A stretch of 27,547 nucleotides of DNA from a virus. The position numbers were made by a program, and so were the translations under genes. Below the pieces are notes generated by a model. It saw only the letters and a program-made list of their open reading frames with translations. It was not told where the DNA came from and did not search any database. Of the stretch, positions 1 to 8,100 are shown piece after piece. Where the stretch lies: positions 1 to 27,547 of the IMG/VR virus record IMGVR_UViG_3300022200_009232; one strand, 5' to 3'. How positions within the stretch are numbered: the first letter of the stretch is position 1; every line of letters starts with the position of its first letter.

Positions 1-157
1 AATCTTCCTTATTATTCCATAAACGCCAATTGCAATAATGAAACATCGTATGGCAAGTTCTTGATACTGTAACTAAATTCTCAAAATCATCTGATCCACC
101 CATATATTTGGGTATAATATGGTGCTTATCAAACAAACCCTCTTTTCTACAACTCAT
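1..157 (-). CDS. HNH endonuclease, N-terminal part, cut by window edge
   Basis: The reading frame starts at ATG 157-155 and stays open to base 1, giving about 52 residues; the rest lies outside the window. The visible part is a compact HNH core: a double His (HHIIPKYMGG), then an Asn in ENLVTV, then CHTMFH. This is the usual order of the metal- and DNA-binding residues in phage HNH nucleases, which nick or cut DNA and often behave as free-standing homing genes. An in-frame TAG at 178-176 limits the start to this ATG or a near-cognate codon just upstream. No clear Shine-Dalgarno sequence is visible. The gene has a private late-type promoter at 181-188 and a perfect palindrome at 164-180. The family assignment is strong; the target and activity are unknown. 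Confidence 0.8.
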   Translation of the reverse strand, partial: MSCRKEGLFDKHHIIPKYMGGSDDFENLVTVSRTCHTMFHYCNWRLWNNKED

Positions 158-163
158 ACTTAT

Positions 164-180
164 AATAGGACAGTCCTATT
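164..180 (-). promoter_or_regulatory. 17-base perfect palindrome between late promoter and HNH start
   Basis: The minus strand reads AATAGGACTGTCCTATT, two 8-base arms around one central base. As RNA it can form a 7-bp stem with a 3-base loop. It directly follows the TATAAATA box and ends 6 bases before the ATG. It could be a DNA operator or an mRNA hairpin that limits translation from read-through transcripts. Confidence 0.6.
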
Positions 181-188
181 TATTTATA
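181..188 (-). promoter_or_regulatory. T4-type late promoter TATAAATA for the edge HNH gene
   Basis: An exact match to the T4 late -10 box (TATAAATA) lies on the minus strand, 23 bases upstream of the HNH ATG. T4 late promoters need only this box, the gp55 sigma factor, gp33 and the sliding clamp. The expected start of transcription is about base 175, inside the palindrome. Confidence 0.65.
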
Positions 189-204
189 TGAGTTTTGTTA
201 AAAA

Positions 205-275
205 TAAGCGGACGGGGAATTGAACCCCGATTGAGCCCTTATAAGGAGCCTCTTTTACCATTAAAGTACCCGCCC
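205..275 (-). tRNA. tRNA with UAU anticodon (probably Ile, reads AUA)
   Basis: A full cloverleaf of 71 bases can be drawn on the minus strand. The acceptor is GGGCGGG against TCCGCTT, with three G-U pairs and discriminator A. The D arm is CTTT/AAAG. The anticodon stem is GGCTC/GGGCT with loop CTTATAA, and the T arm is CGGGG/CCCCG around TTCAATT. No CCA is encoded. By geometry the anticodon is UAU. The loop differs by one base from CTCATAA of bacterial minor tRNA-Ile, so isoleucine (codon AUA) is the likeliest identity. That would suit an AT-rich phage supplementing its host. Confidence 0.85.
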
Positions 276-295
276 AAAAACCACATAAAGTGGAA

Positions 296-383
296 TAGAA
301 GTGGATGGATTCGAACCATCTCAAAGGCGCTAATCTGGCGCAAATCGCTTATAAGGCGACTCTGACTACCAAGTCTCACTTCC
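296..383 (-). tRNA. Class-II tRNA (long variable arm) with UAU anticodon loop; identity unclear
   Basis: The minus strand folds as an 88-base tRNA. The acceptor is GGAAGTG/CACTTCT with discriminator A. The D arm is short but has the GG of the D loop. The anticodon stem is GTCGC/GCGAT with loop CTTATAA, and the variable region is about 23 bases and can pair GCGC with GCGC. The T arm is GATGG/CCATC with loop TTCGAAT. Long variable arms belong to Leu, Ser and bacterial Tyr tRNAs, but the loop gives UAU rather than UAA, UGA or GUA. A73 fits Leu or Tyr. It may be a Leu(UAA)-type tRNA changed at position 36, or a degenerate gene. The D-arm spacing is irregular. Confidence 0.7.
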
Positions 384-426
384 TAATGAGTGTCAGGTCA
401 ATTATAGCAGACCTGAGATGCTGTTG

Positions 427-594
427 TCAAGACCCTTCGTTATGTTCTGTGTATATTCGTAATAATTCGTCGTCTGCTGGTATCATGACTGCTATGTTAT
501 CTCCGTTTGAGATCCCTATTTGCTCTCCACCTTCAACTCTGGAGATCAGTTCGTCCCAATGTTCTTGCCAGTGATCCACAGTGTAGATTTTCAT
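427..594 (-). CDS. Phd/YefM-like antitoxin, 55 residues, no adjacent toxin
   Basis: This short minus-strand gene encodes 55 residues, starting MKIYTVDHWQEHWDEL and continuing SRVEGGEQIGISNGDNIAVM. The pattern is an N-terminal strand with a helix carrying regular acidic residues, then R-V-E-G-G-E, a strand, and an A-V-M-I-P strand. It matches the DNA-binding N-terminal half of Phd/YefM antitoxins, which dimerise, repress their operon and neutralise a Doc- or RelE/YoeB-type toxin through a C-terminal tail. Here the tail is short and acidic. No toxin gene is recognisable on either side: the neighbours are a 64-residue unknown gene and a tRNA. It is probably co-transcribed from the sigma-70 promoter near 850. 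Family call likely, function inferred. Confidence 0.7.
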   Translation of the reverse strand: MKIYTVDHWQEHWDELISRVEGGEQIGISNGDNIAVMIPADDELLRIYTEHNEGS

Positions 595-620
595 CGTTGA
601 GTTTATTTAGGTTAAGTATA

Positions 621-815
621 TCACACCTTTTGGCAAATTGCAAGGTCTGCATATTCGATCTGATCTTCTTCCAAATTGGCAGTTACAACTTCGAGGACAT
701 TCATAAATTGATCGACAGTATCGCACTCTACGAACTTCTCATCTCCTTCGCTGCTGAGCAGAAGGAAAGAGCGAGAGCAAATGTCGATCACAATGCCTTT
801 GACGTACTCGTTCAT
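621..815 (-). CDS. Small unknown protein, 64 residues
   Basis: I do not recognise a named family. The protein begins MNEYVKGIVIDI, has two hydrophobic strands near the N-terminus and an acidic C-terminal half predicted to be helical. It has no signal peptide or membrane segment. It is likely real because an exact -10 hexamer and a good -35 hexamer, 17 bases apart, lie just upstream, because a GGAAC element precedes the ATG, and because the composition is not that of a shadow frame. It is the first gene of the leftward unit running into the antitoxin and tRNA genes, so early expression is likely. Confidence 0.6.
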   Translation of the reverse strand: MNEYVKGIVIDICSRSFLLLSSEGDEKFVECDTVDQFMNVLEVVTANLEEDQIEYADLAICQKV

Positions 816-838
816 GCTGTTCCGTTGATTACCCCCAT

Positions 839-867
839 ATTATAGGGCATCTGGACCGGGTGGTCAA
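839..867 (-). promoter_or_regulatory. Sigma-70 promoter TTGACC-17-TATAAT
   Basis: On the minus strand the -35 box is TTGACC (867-862), the spacer is exactly 17 bases, and the -10 box is a perfect TATAAT (844-839). Transcription should begin near base 832 and run through the 64-residue gene, the antitoxin and the tRNAs. The -35 box and spacer contain the inverted repeat GACC/GGTC, which might be an operator. It is in the class expected for early genes read by host RNA polymerase. Confidence 0.8.
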
Positions 868-894
868 GGGGTGTGTGCCAGTCGGGTGAGTGTC

Positions 895-3800
895 CTAGAC
901 CTTCTCAGTTGATAGGTTTCCATCATCGTCAACAACGAAACGATACTTAACTCCGTTTTTAGAAGTTATGATATTTCTATCTTCAGAAAGTTCCTTGATT
1001 GCCTCAATTAGGAGAGGAATTACTTTATAATAATCAACCGCAAGATACCCATTATCTCTTTCAGTAACAGCTTCTGGCAGAATTTCTTTTATTTCTTGTG
1101 CAATAACACCAACATCATGACCAGACTTATTGGAATTTTGATTCCAATCGAATGTGTTACCACTAATTGATATTACCTTTGCCAAAGGATCATCAATTGG
1201 AGTGATATTATCCTTTAATCTTTCATCAGAAGTATAGAATGCAGTAATATCACCAGTTACATTGAGATCTCCGGTAATTAAAACACCAGTATCTGTTGCC
1301 GTAATTGCATCTCTGGCAACTGTTGTTTGATCGAAGACATAAACGACACCGGCAGCACTAGTACCTCCAATCTCATCATTGAGAGCAGAAGCAATAACAG
1401 ACTTACCATCTGCACTACATGCCACTGCGTATCCAAATTTATCAGCAAGATTAGTAGCATAAGAACCGGTTATAATACCTACTTTATTAAAGTTATTTCC
1501 CTGACGATTAAAAACATGAACAATGCCAGTAGTAAAAGTAGATGAATATTCATCATTGGGAGCACCAACAAAAATAGTCTTACCATCGGCACTACATGCA
1601 ACTGACCATCCAAAATAATCATGATTATCAGCATATTCAGTTCCTGCTGTTAGAATACCTACTTCATTAAAATCATTTCCAACACGATCAAAGACATGAA
1701 CAGTGCCTTTAGTAGGATCACCGGTCCCAGACTCATAATAAGCACTACCAATAATAGTCTTACCATCGGCACTGATTGCTACTTCGCGTCCAAAGTCATA
1801 GCGCACGGTATCGTAAGATGCTGTTAGAATACCTACTTGATTAAAATCATTTCCAACACGATCAAAGACATAAATTGCACCTACATCAGTTACTGTTACG
1901 CCACTTTCATCACCATACGCACCAACAGCAATAGTCTTACCATCGGCACTGGTTGCTACAGAATATCCAAAATAATCAAAAACAAATGCACCACTTGATA
2001 CTGTTAGAATACCTACTTCATTAAAATCATTTCCAACACGATCAAAGACATAAACTACACCTCCGCCATCAACACTATCAACACCCTTCTCATCCAGAAG
2101 AGCACCAACAACAATAGTCTTACCATCGGCACTGGTTGCTACTGACGATCCAAAATTATCACTATTTTGAGAAGCATAAGAACCGGTTAAGATACCGACT
2201 TCATTAAAATCATTTCCAACACGATCAAAGACATAAACAAGTCCACTATTCGACTCCGATCCTGGTAATTCACTATATTGGTTGCCAACAACTATGGTTT
2301 TACCATCGGCACTACATGCAATTTCTTGTCCAAAATAATCGCTGCTACTGGTAGCATAAGAACCAGTAAAGAAACCTACTTGACTATAAGTATTTCCTTC
2401 ACGATCAAAGACATAAACTGCACCTACATTTGATAATGAATTAGTATCATGATCGGGAGCACCAACGATAATGGTCTTACCATCAGCACTGGTTGCTACT
2501 GTGTGTCCAAATTCATCGTTAGAGTTAGGATTATCAAGTTCTATAGCACCTACTTCAATATAAGTTGATCCAATACCTACAAGATTATAAGATCCATTTG
2601 ATGTTTCACTATGACTTGCATAATCGGAATAGGAAGAGAAAATACTTCTATCGGCATTATCTGCAGTTCCTTTAATATCACCCGTTACTGTTAAATTAGA
2701 TTCTATAATTATATTTTTTTCATCTATAGTCCTTAAAAGTGATTTTGTATTTACATTTTGATCGAAAACATAAACAAGACCTTGTTCACTATTAATCTCA
2801 TCATTGTAAGCACCAACGATAATGGTCTTACCATCGGCACTGGTTGCTACAGAATGTCCAAAATAATCACCAGTATTAGAAGCATAAGATCCGGTGAGAA
2901 TTCCTACTTCATTAAAGTTGTTTCCCTGACGATTAAAAACATAAACGAGACCAGAACCATTGCCAGAACCAGGATACTCATCACTTTGAGCTCCTACAAT
3001 AATCGTCTTACCATCGGCACTACATGCCACAGAGATCCCAAATTGATCATCATCATCGGCATAAAAACCTGTTAAAATTCCTACTTGATTAAAGTCATTT
3101 TCAACACGATCATAAACATAAACAGCACCAGGTTGATTAGCAGAAATAGAACTTCTACCAACAAAAATAGTTTTGCCATCAGCACTAGTTGCTACTTCAT
3201 TTCCAAAAAAGTAGTAATTATTACTGTCAAATGCTGTTAAAATTCCTACTTCATTAAAATCATCTCCAACACGATCAAAGACATAAACTGCGCCTGAAGA
3301 TGTATGTCCCGAAAGATCGTCATGACCACCAGCACCAACAACAATAGTCTTACCATCAACACTACATGCAACATCCTGTCCAAAAGAATCACCTGCACCT
3401 TGATCAGATGCTGTTAAAATTGCTACTTCATTAAAGTCATTTCCAACACGATCATAAACATAAACAAGACCATGACCAGTAGTGCCAGAAGTTTCATCAC
3501 CATAAGCACCAACAATAATAGTATTACCATCGGCACTGGTTGCTACTGACCATCCAAAGTAATCAAAAGATTCGGTGGCATAAGAACCAGTTAAAATTGC
3601 TACTTCATTAAAGTCATTTCCAACACGATCATAAACATAAACAAGACCATAACCAGTAGTGCCAGAAGTTTCATCATCAAAAGCACCAACAACAATGGTC
3701 TTACCATCGGCACTGGTTGCTACTGCTTGTCCAAAATTATCATAATTATCGGTAGAATAAGAACCTGTCAAGACACCTACTTGACTATAGGTATTTCCTT

Positions 3801-6800
3801 CACGATCAAAGACATAAACTGCGCCTGAATCTGTTGCATTACCATCACCAAAGCGATCTCCAACAACAATAGTCTTGCCATCAGCACTGGTTGCTACTGA
3901 CCATCCAAAACTATCTGCAGAAGATGAATTTGCAGTAAGTATTCCTACTTCATTGTAAGAAGTGTTTGCAATACCTACAATACCGTATGCATAATTTGAT
4001 GTTTCACTATGACTTGCATAATCAGAATAATGAGAGAAAACACTTCTATCCGTTGCTGTTGGAGTTACTGTCGCAACACCACTTGAAGTAGAAAGTAATA
4101 CATTAAATCCTCCACTAAAATTAATTGTTGCTGCAGCTCCAACCGAAGTTCCATTTGATTGAAGTTCAACGCCAGTGCCTACACCAATAACACCAGTCAG
4201 TAAAGATCCATCACCCTCAAAACTAGCAGATTGCAATTTTCCAGTACTTGAATCATAAGTTAAGTTGGCATTAGTTTTTGGTGGAAGAATTCCATTAGAT
4301 GCGGTTACAAAAACTATATTACACTCGGCATCAGTACTTTCTTCGGTAACATTAATATTAGTTGCTGTTATATCACCAACAATATCACTACTATTAACTG
4401 TGCCAATAAATCCACCAGTTGCTGTTATAATTCCGGTGACGGCAATACCTCCATTAGATGGAGTAATGGTCACACCAGTGCCTACAGATGTGATACCAGA
4501 TATGAATGTATCTCCACTTGATGAAATCGTTACAGCCGCACCAACTTTTATAGTTTCACTGACTGATGCAATTCCAGTAACTTGTAAATTACCACGAACA
4601 TCTAATTTTGCTTCGGCACTTGTAGTGCCTATTCCAACAGAACCGGTTTGTCCAATAGCAATAACAGCACTATCATTTCTTATACCAAAAGTAATAGGAA
4701 CATTAGTTTGTGCTACAGTATTAGTTGCATAAGTATCAACAATAATTGTATTTCCAACAATATTTGAAATCTTCGTGCCAACTGTATGGAATCCAGATTT
4801 TACTTCTTGTCCCAATACAATACCAGATCCAGATATTGTGATTCCAGTAATTTCATTGGTACCCAAACCACCAACAGGAGCAGCAAGATCTCCAGTATTT
4901 GTATTTACAACTGGTATAAATTCGTTCCGTGATCCTATTTGAAGTCTATCAACAGGAGTTCTTGTTGCAATACCAACTTTAACGGGGTCAATAGTATCCA
5001 CGATATCAGGATCATTACATAATATCAAATCACTTCTGATATGAACACCACCAGCAACAATTAAAGCACCATCATTATTACCAGTGGTTGGTTCAGTACT
5101 ATTAATTTGCAGTTCGCTATCAGTAACAATTGTATTAGAACCACCTTGAGCATTAATAATTAAATTTCCAGAAGTTGTATCTATTGTATTAGAAAGATTT
5201 CCACCAAGACCACCAATCTTAATATTAGAAATAGTTGATGCAGAAGAAACATTTAATGTATCGGTTTCTACATGACCCGTTACATCAATACCATTTTCCG
5301 TTACTTCTAATTTTTCAACTCCATTATAGTATAGATTTACATAAGTATTATAATTATCTCCACTATTAACATGTGTCACTCTCATGGCAGTGCTTATGCC
5401 AAGATTATTATCAAAAGAAACGAAGTCTAATGTCTTACCACCACTAGAATCTAACCCAACATATGTTTTGGTGAGTGTAGAATCATGGTAAATTCGTAGG
5501 TCGGCAGTTGTCCCTACACGAAATTCTGCATTATCATAAGCATATAAAGAGTTTTCACTCACATCAAAGTAAATATCACGACCAGCAGTATTTCCATCAA
5601 ATATTACATCTCCATGAAACTCTGATGTGCTGTGATCAACATATAATCTACCATCTATACGAAAACCACTGATATCTGTATATGCTTTTCTACTATTATT
5701 ATAATAAAGATCTATGCCAGCATCATCGTTACAAATAATACTATTTTCTCCACTTCTTGCCTGAATATAAATGTTTGAATTAATATTTGACCCAGCATTT
5801 CTAATATATAAATGTCCAGTCTTATTATCAATATATCCAGTAGTGCCATTATGATATATTTCTAAATCAGAGTCAGTGCCTGCAGCAAACTTGGCATTAT
5901 CATCAAGTATTAAACTATAAGCACTCTTGTCCCAGTGAAGATCATAGTTATTATCACCTTTAAATAAAACATCACCGACAACATCTAAATTAACTGTCGT
6001 AGAATCTCTCTTTGTCCTTGGATTTACTGTGCCAATACCAACATCACCAGTGCTAGTAACTACAAAGACATCATCTCCCTCGTAGGTAGTTTCTGGTATG
6101 GTGGCATCATTTGCAACAGAAGTTATATACCTGCCAGTAGCTAAAAGAGTGTTATTAAAGTATATTCTATACCCATTACCAGTAAAAGAACTCCATTGAG
6201 TTCCTTTTGTTTCGTAATTACTATTTCTAACCGTTAGTGCTGTTCCGGCAGAAGGCACATCATATACAAGAGTTCCAAATATATCCTGCAGTCCAAATGG
6301 AGAAGCTGCCGTTCTCAATTGAACTAAATCTCCTGCACTATAATTATCACCTATAGCACTATCTAAAGTTAATTTCTTTGTTGTATATCTTTTTCCATCT
6401 ACTCCAACTTGAAACTTCTGTGCCGGATCATTAGTACCAATACCAATAAACTCATTATAAGGATTGAAATTTAATTCATTATCACCCTGAACCAATCCAG
6501 TAGTGCCATGAAACTGAATATTACCAATTGTTCCACCAGCACCAGTAATAATAGATTCCAAACGAACCCAATCTATTGTCCCAGGATTTCCTGCTCCCTT
6601 CGCAAGAATTTGCCCGTCAGTTCCTGGATCACCATCACTATCATAGATAGTTGCTCCAACTTTAATGCTACCACTTACATCAATATCTCCTGTAACATCT
6701 AAAGTATGTGCAGGATCACTACTATTAATACCTAATCGTGTATTAGACTTATCCCAATAAACACTAGCACCATTAAATTCCCCATTATCATTAAATATTA

Positions 6801-7425
6801 ATTCTTTATTTTCAGAAAAGAATTGTGGAGAAACAGTTATGTCTGCTTTAACTCCAGTCTCAATAATCGAAGATAAAGAATCTACGGTTAATCCAGTGGT
6901 TACTCCATCCTCATAAATTTCATCACTTGCATTTTGAGCAAACGATCCCTCAACATTAGTGACAGTAACATATCCAACTGTTGTTGTAGAATATTTTACA
7001 AAACCAGTAACATTATTGTTACCCTGTGTAATACCTAAACCAACAGAAAAACTATGATTGCCACTTAAAGTTAATGTTGTTTCTTTAAATGAATCTGATG
7101 TTGCAGTTATAGCAGCACCAATAAAATTGAGTTGAGTTATACTACTAATATTACCAACAAGTTTAGTAGATTCATCATAGACAGTAATAGATCCTGGAAT
7201 GATTCCACCCTCAACAGGAATCCAATATCTTTCTCCAGGATATCCTTCAACGGAAACTATTTGATATCTTGTACCAGCAGGTGGAGTGTCTTGAAATGTC
7301 CCGGAAAGAGGATCACCTAAATTTGGTTCAGTTTCATTAAGTCCAAGATAACGGTAGCGATCCGTAGAAATTGCTACTTTGGATTGTTCTTTTCTTTTTA
7401 CTCTTCCGCTTAAATATTTTGCCAT
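895..7425 (-). CDS. Giant tail fibre with two FG-GAP propellers and S74 chaperone
   Basis: This 2176-residue protein is probably a distal tail fibre or adhesin. Residues 1 to about 1100 are fibre-like beta repeats, with motifs such as VGIGTTSAEAKLDVRGN and LEIYHNGTTGYIDN. Residues about 1156-1557 and 1623-2034 are two blocks, each of seven repeats with the core FG-SVATSADGKTIVVG, read as two seven-bladed FG-GAP (integrin-alpha-like) propellers. A 20-residue linker (YSDYASHSETSN) precedes both, indicating module duplication. Residues about 2063-2176 match the S74 intramolecular chaperone, with TSDERLKDNI at 2065-2074. In this family the domain helps the trimer fold and cuts itself off just before the Ser, here S2066. 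The gene starts two bases after the upstream stop and ends the tail operon. Confidence 0.88.
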   Translation of the reverse strand: MAKYLSGRVKRKEQSKVAISTDRYRYLGLNETEPNLGDPLSGTFQDTPPAGTRYQIVSVEGYPGERYWIPVEGGIIPGSITVYDESTKLVGNISSITQLNFIGAAITATSDSFKETTLTLSGNHSFSVGLGITQGNNNVTGFVKYSTTTVGYVTVTNVEGSFAQNASDEIYEDGVTTGLTVDSLSSIIETGVKADITVSPQFFSENKELIFNDNGEFNGASVYWDKSNTRLGINSSDPAHTLDVTGDIDVSGSIKVGATIYDSDGDPGTDGQILAKGAGNPGTIDWVRLESIITGAGGTIGNIQFHGTTGLVQGDNELNFNPYNEFIGIGTNDPAQKFQVGVDGKRYTTKKLTLDSAIGDNYSAGDLVQLRTAASPFGLQDIFGTLVYDVPSAGTALTVRNSNYETKGTQWSSFTGNGYRIYFNNTLLATGRYITSVANDATIPETTYEGDDVFVVTSTGDVGIGTVNPRTKRDSTTVNLDVVGDVLFKGDNNYDLHWDKSAYSLILDDNAKFAAGTDSDLEIYHNGTTGYIDNKTGHLYIRNAGSNINSNIYIQARSGENSIICNDDAGIDLYYNNSRKAYTDISGFRIDGRLYVDHSTSEFHGDVIFDGNTAGRDIYFDVSENSLYAYDNAEFRVGTTADLRIYHDSTLTKTYVGLDSSGGKTLDFVSFDNNLGISTAMRVTHVNSGDNYNTYVNLYYNGVEKLEVTENGIDVTGHVETDTLNVSSASTISNIKIGGLGGNLSNTIDTTSGNLIINAQGGSNTIVTDSELQINSTEPTTGNNDGALIVAGGVHIRSDLILCNDPDIVDTIDPVKVGIATRTPVDRLQIGSRNEFIPVVNTNTGDLAAPVGGLGTNEITGITISGSGIVLGQEVKSGFHTVGTKISNIVGNTIIVDTYATNTVAQTNVPITFGIRNDSAVIAIGQTGSVGIGTTSAEAKLDVRGNLQVTGIASVSETIKVGAAVTISSSGDTFISGITSVGTGVTITPSNGGIAVTGIITATGGFIGTVNSSDIVGDITATNINVTEESTDAECNIVFVTASNGILPPKTNANLTYDSSTGKLQSASFEGDGSLLTGVIGVGTGVELQSNGTSVGAAATINFSGGFNVLLSTSSGVATVTPTATDRSVFSHYSDYASHSETSNYAYGIVGIANTSYNEVGILTANSSSADSFGWSVATSADGKTIVVGDRFGDGNATDSGAVYVFDREGNTYSQVGVLTGSYSTDNYDNFGQAVATSADGKTIVVGAFDDETSGTTGYGLVYVYDRVGNDFNEVAILTGSYATESFDYFGWSVATSADGNTIIVGAYGDETSGTTGHGLVYVYDRVGNDFNEVAILTASDQGAGDSFGQDVACSVDGKTIVVGAGGHDDLSGHTSSGAVYVFDRVGDDFNEVGILTAFDSNNYYFFGNEVATSADGKTIFVGRSSISANQPGAVYVYDRVENDFNQVGILTGFYADDDDQFGISVACSADGKTIIVGAQSDEYPGSGNGSGLVYVFNRQGNNFNEVGILTGSYASNTGDYFGHSVATSADGKTIIVGAYNDEINSEQGLVYVFDQNVNTKSLLRTIDEKNIIIESNLTVTGDIKGTADNADRSIFSSYSDYASHSETSNGSYNLVGIGSTYIEVGAIELDNPNSNDEFGHTVATSADGKTIIVGAPDHDTNSLSNVGAVYVFDREGNTYSQVGFFTGSYATSSSDYFGQEIACSADGKTIVVGNQYSELPGSESNSGLVYVFDRVGNDFNEVGILTGSYASQNSDNFGSSVATSADGKTIVVGALLDEKGVDSVDGGGVVYVFDRVGNDFNEVGILTVSSGAFVFDYFGYSVATSADGKTIAVGAYGDESGVTVTDVGAIYVFDRVGNDFNQVGILTASYDTVRYDFGREVAISADGKTIIGSAYYESGTGDPTKGTVHVFDRVGNDFNEVGILTAGTEYADNHDYFGWSVACSADGKTIFVGAPNDEYSSTFTTGIVHVFNRQGNNFNKVGIITGSYATNLADKFGYAVACSADGKSVIASALNDEIGGTSAAGVVYVFDQTTVARDAITATDTGVLITGDLNVTGDITAFYTSDERLKDNITPIDDPLAKVISISGNTFDWNQNSNKSGHDVGVIAQEIKEILPEAVTERDNGYLAVDYYKVIPLLIEAIKELSEDRNIITSKNGVKYRFVVDDDGNLSTEKV
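1325..2560 (-). repeat. Second set of seven FG-GAP blade repeats in the fibre gene
   Basis: Seven tandem coding repeats of about 175-182 bases encode the blades of the C-terminal propeller. Their SADG cores lie near 1406, 1585, 1760, 1943, 2130, 2307 and 2488. A block of about 50 bases encoding VGNDFNEVGILT is nearly identical at about 1652, 1825, 2004 and 2186. This degree of DNA identity could allow recombination between blades. Confidence 0.85.
2755..3960 (-). repeat. First set of seven FG-GAP blade repeats in the fibre gene
   Basis: Seven tandem repeats encode the N-terminal propeller. Their cores lie near 2835, 3016, 3176, 3357, 3531, 3710 and 3880; the one at 3357 reads SVDG in place of SADG. 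Each blade carries an acidic, variable loop (for example AFDDETSG, AYGDETSG), which resembles the calcium-binding loops of FG-GAP domains. Confidence 0.85.
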
Positions 7426-7427
7426 TG

Positions 7428-8099
7428 TTATGCAAGACTATTTTCAAGAATACTAAGGGTTAATTCCAATCTTAAGGGTGCTACTTTTCCTGTTCCACTA
7501 ACATGATTGTGAGCAATGCCAACACTCTTACCAGAATTTACTTCAAAAGTTGTTGGAGTATTTGATACATCTACAGTAAAACTTCTCTGTGGTGAGGGGA
7601 AAAACGTTGTGGTTATTCCGTATCCATCTCCCGTACAAGTGAATTGAATATCTGCCATAGTAATCTCATCACCAACTTGGAATCCATGAGGAGTTGTGGT
7701 AGTTACAGTAGTTACCCCATTAGGAGCATGATATTCAACACCCTGAATATCTCTGACACCATGCTGATCACTAATAATAGTCAATGAATCCGATACAGCA
7801 GCAGTTCTTTCTAAGACTAATCTTCCATCAATAAGAAACAATGTATCATTCGGTAGCACCTCAATATCTTTTACAATTCTCGTATCTCTGGTATTACCAA
7901 ATGTTCTTGTTCCCGTGGATTTTCTTTGGTGCGTAAACGTTACTGTTGGATATGAAGTAGTCGTTCCTAAACCAACATTTGAAACTCCGGCATATAATAC
8001 AATAGCACTTACACCAACAGGAGTTGTATATACAGTATTAATTCCAGGTGCAACCGGTACTGCTACAGTTATAAATTTATTTAATGGTGCTACTGCCAT
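7428..8099 (-). CDS. Virion structural protein, beta-rich, 223 residues
   Basis: The protein starts MAVAPLNKFITVAVPVAPG and is mostly predicted beta strand rich in Thr, Val and Gly. A middle segment (TTTTPHGFQVGDEITMADI, then FTCTGDGYG) resembles a module often seen in structural proteins of T4-like cyanophages. It lies between two fibre-type genes: its stop is 2 bases before the giant fibre ATG, and its ATG follows the stop of the upstream gene almost directly. This placement suggests a fibre connector or baseplate attachment protein. No catalytic motif is seen. The structural role is likely; the exact part is not known. Confidence 0.65.
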   Translation of the reverse strand: MAVAPLNKFITVAVPVAPGINTVYTTPVGVSAIVLYAGVSNVGLGTTTSYPTVTFTHQRKSTGTRTFGNTRDTRIVKDIEVLPNDTLFLIDGRLVLERTAAVSDSLTIISDQHGVRDIQGVEYHAPNGVTTVTTTTPHGFQVGDEITMADIQFTCTGDGYGITTTFFPSPQRSFTVDVSNTPTTFEVNSGKSVGIAHNHVSGTGKVAPLRLELTLSILENSLA

Positions 8100-8100
8100 A

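Noticed and set aside
603-610. CTAAATAA box upstream of the antitoxin gene as a late promoter
   Set aside because: The predicted transcript would start only a few bases before the ATG, so it is probably chance in AT-rich DNA.
1325-3960. Regularly spaced repeats resembling a CRISPR array or a diversity-generating retroelement target
   Set aside because: The repeats are about 175-180 bases long, coding and in frame. There is no reverse transcriptase, template repeat or short palindromic repeat.
4265-4732. Plus-strand open frame of 155 codons opposite the fibre gene
   Set aside because: It is a shadow of the Thr/Val/Ile-rich repeats of the fibre gene, has no ribosome site and no family resemblance.
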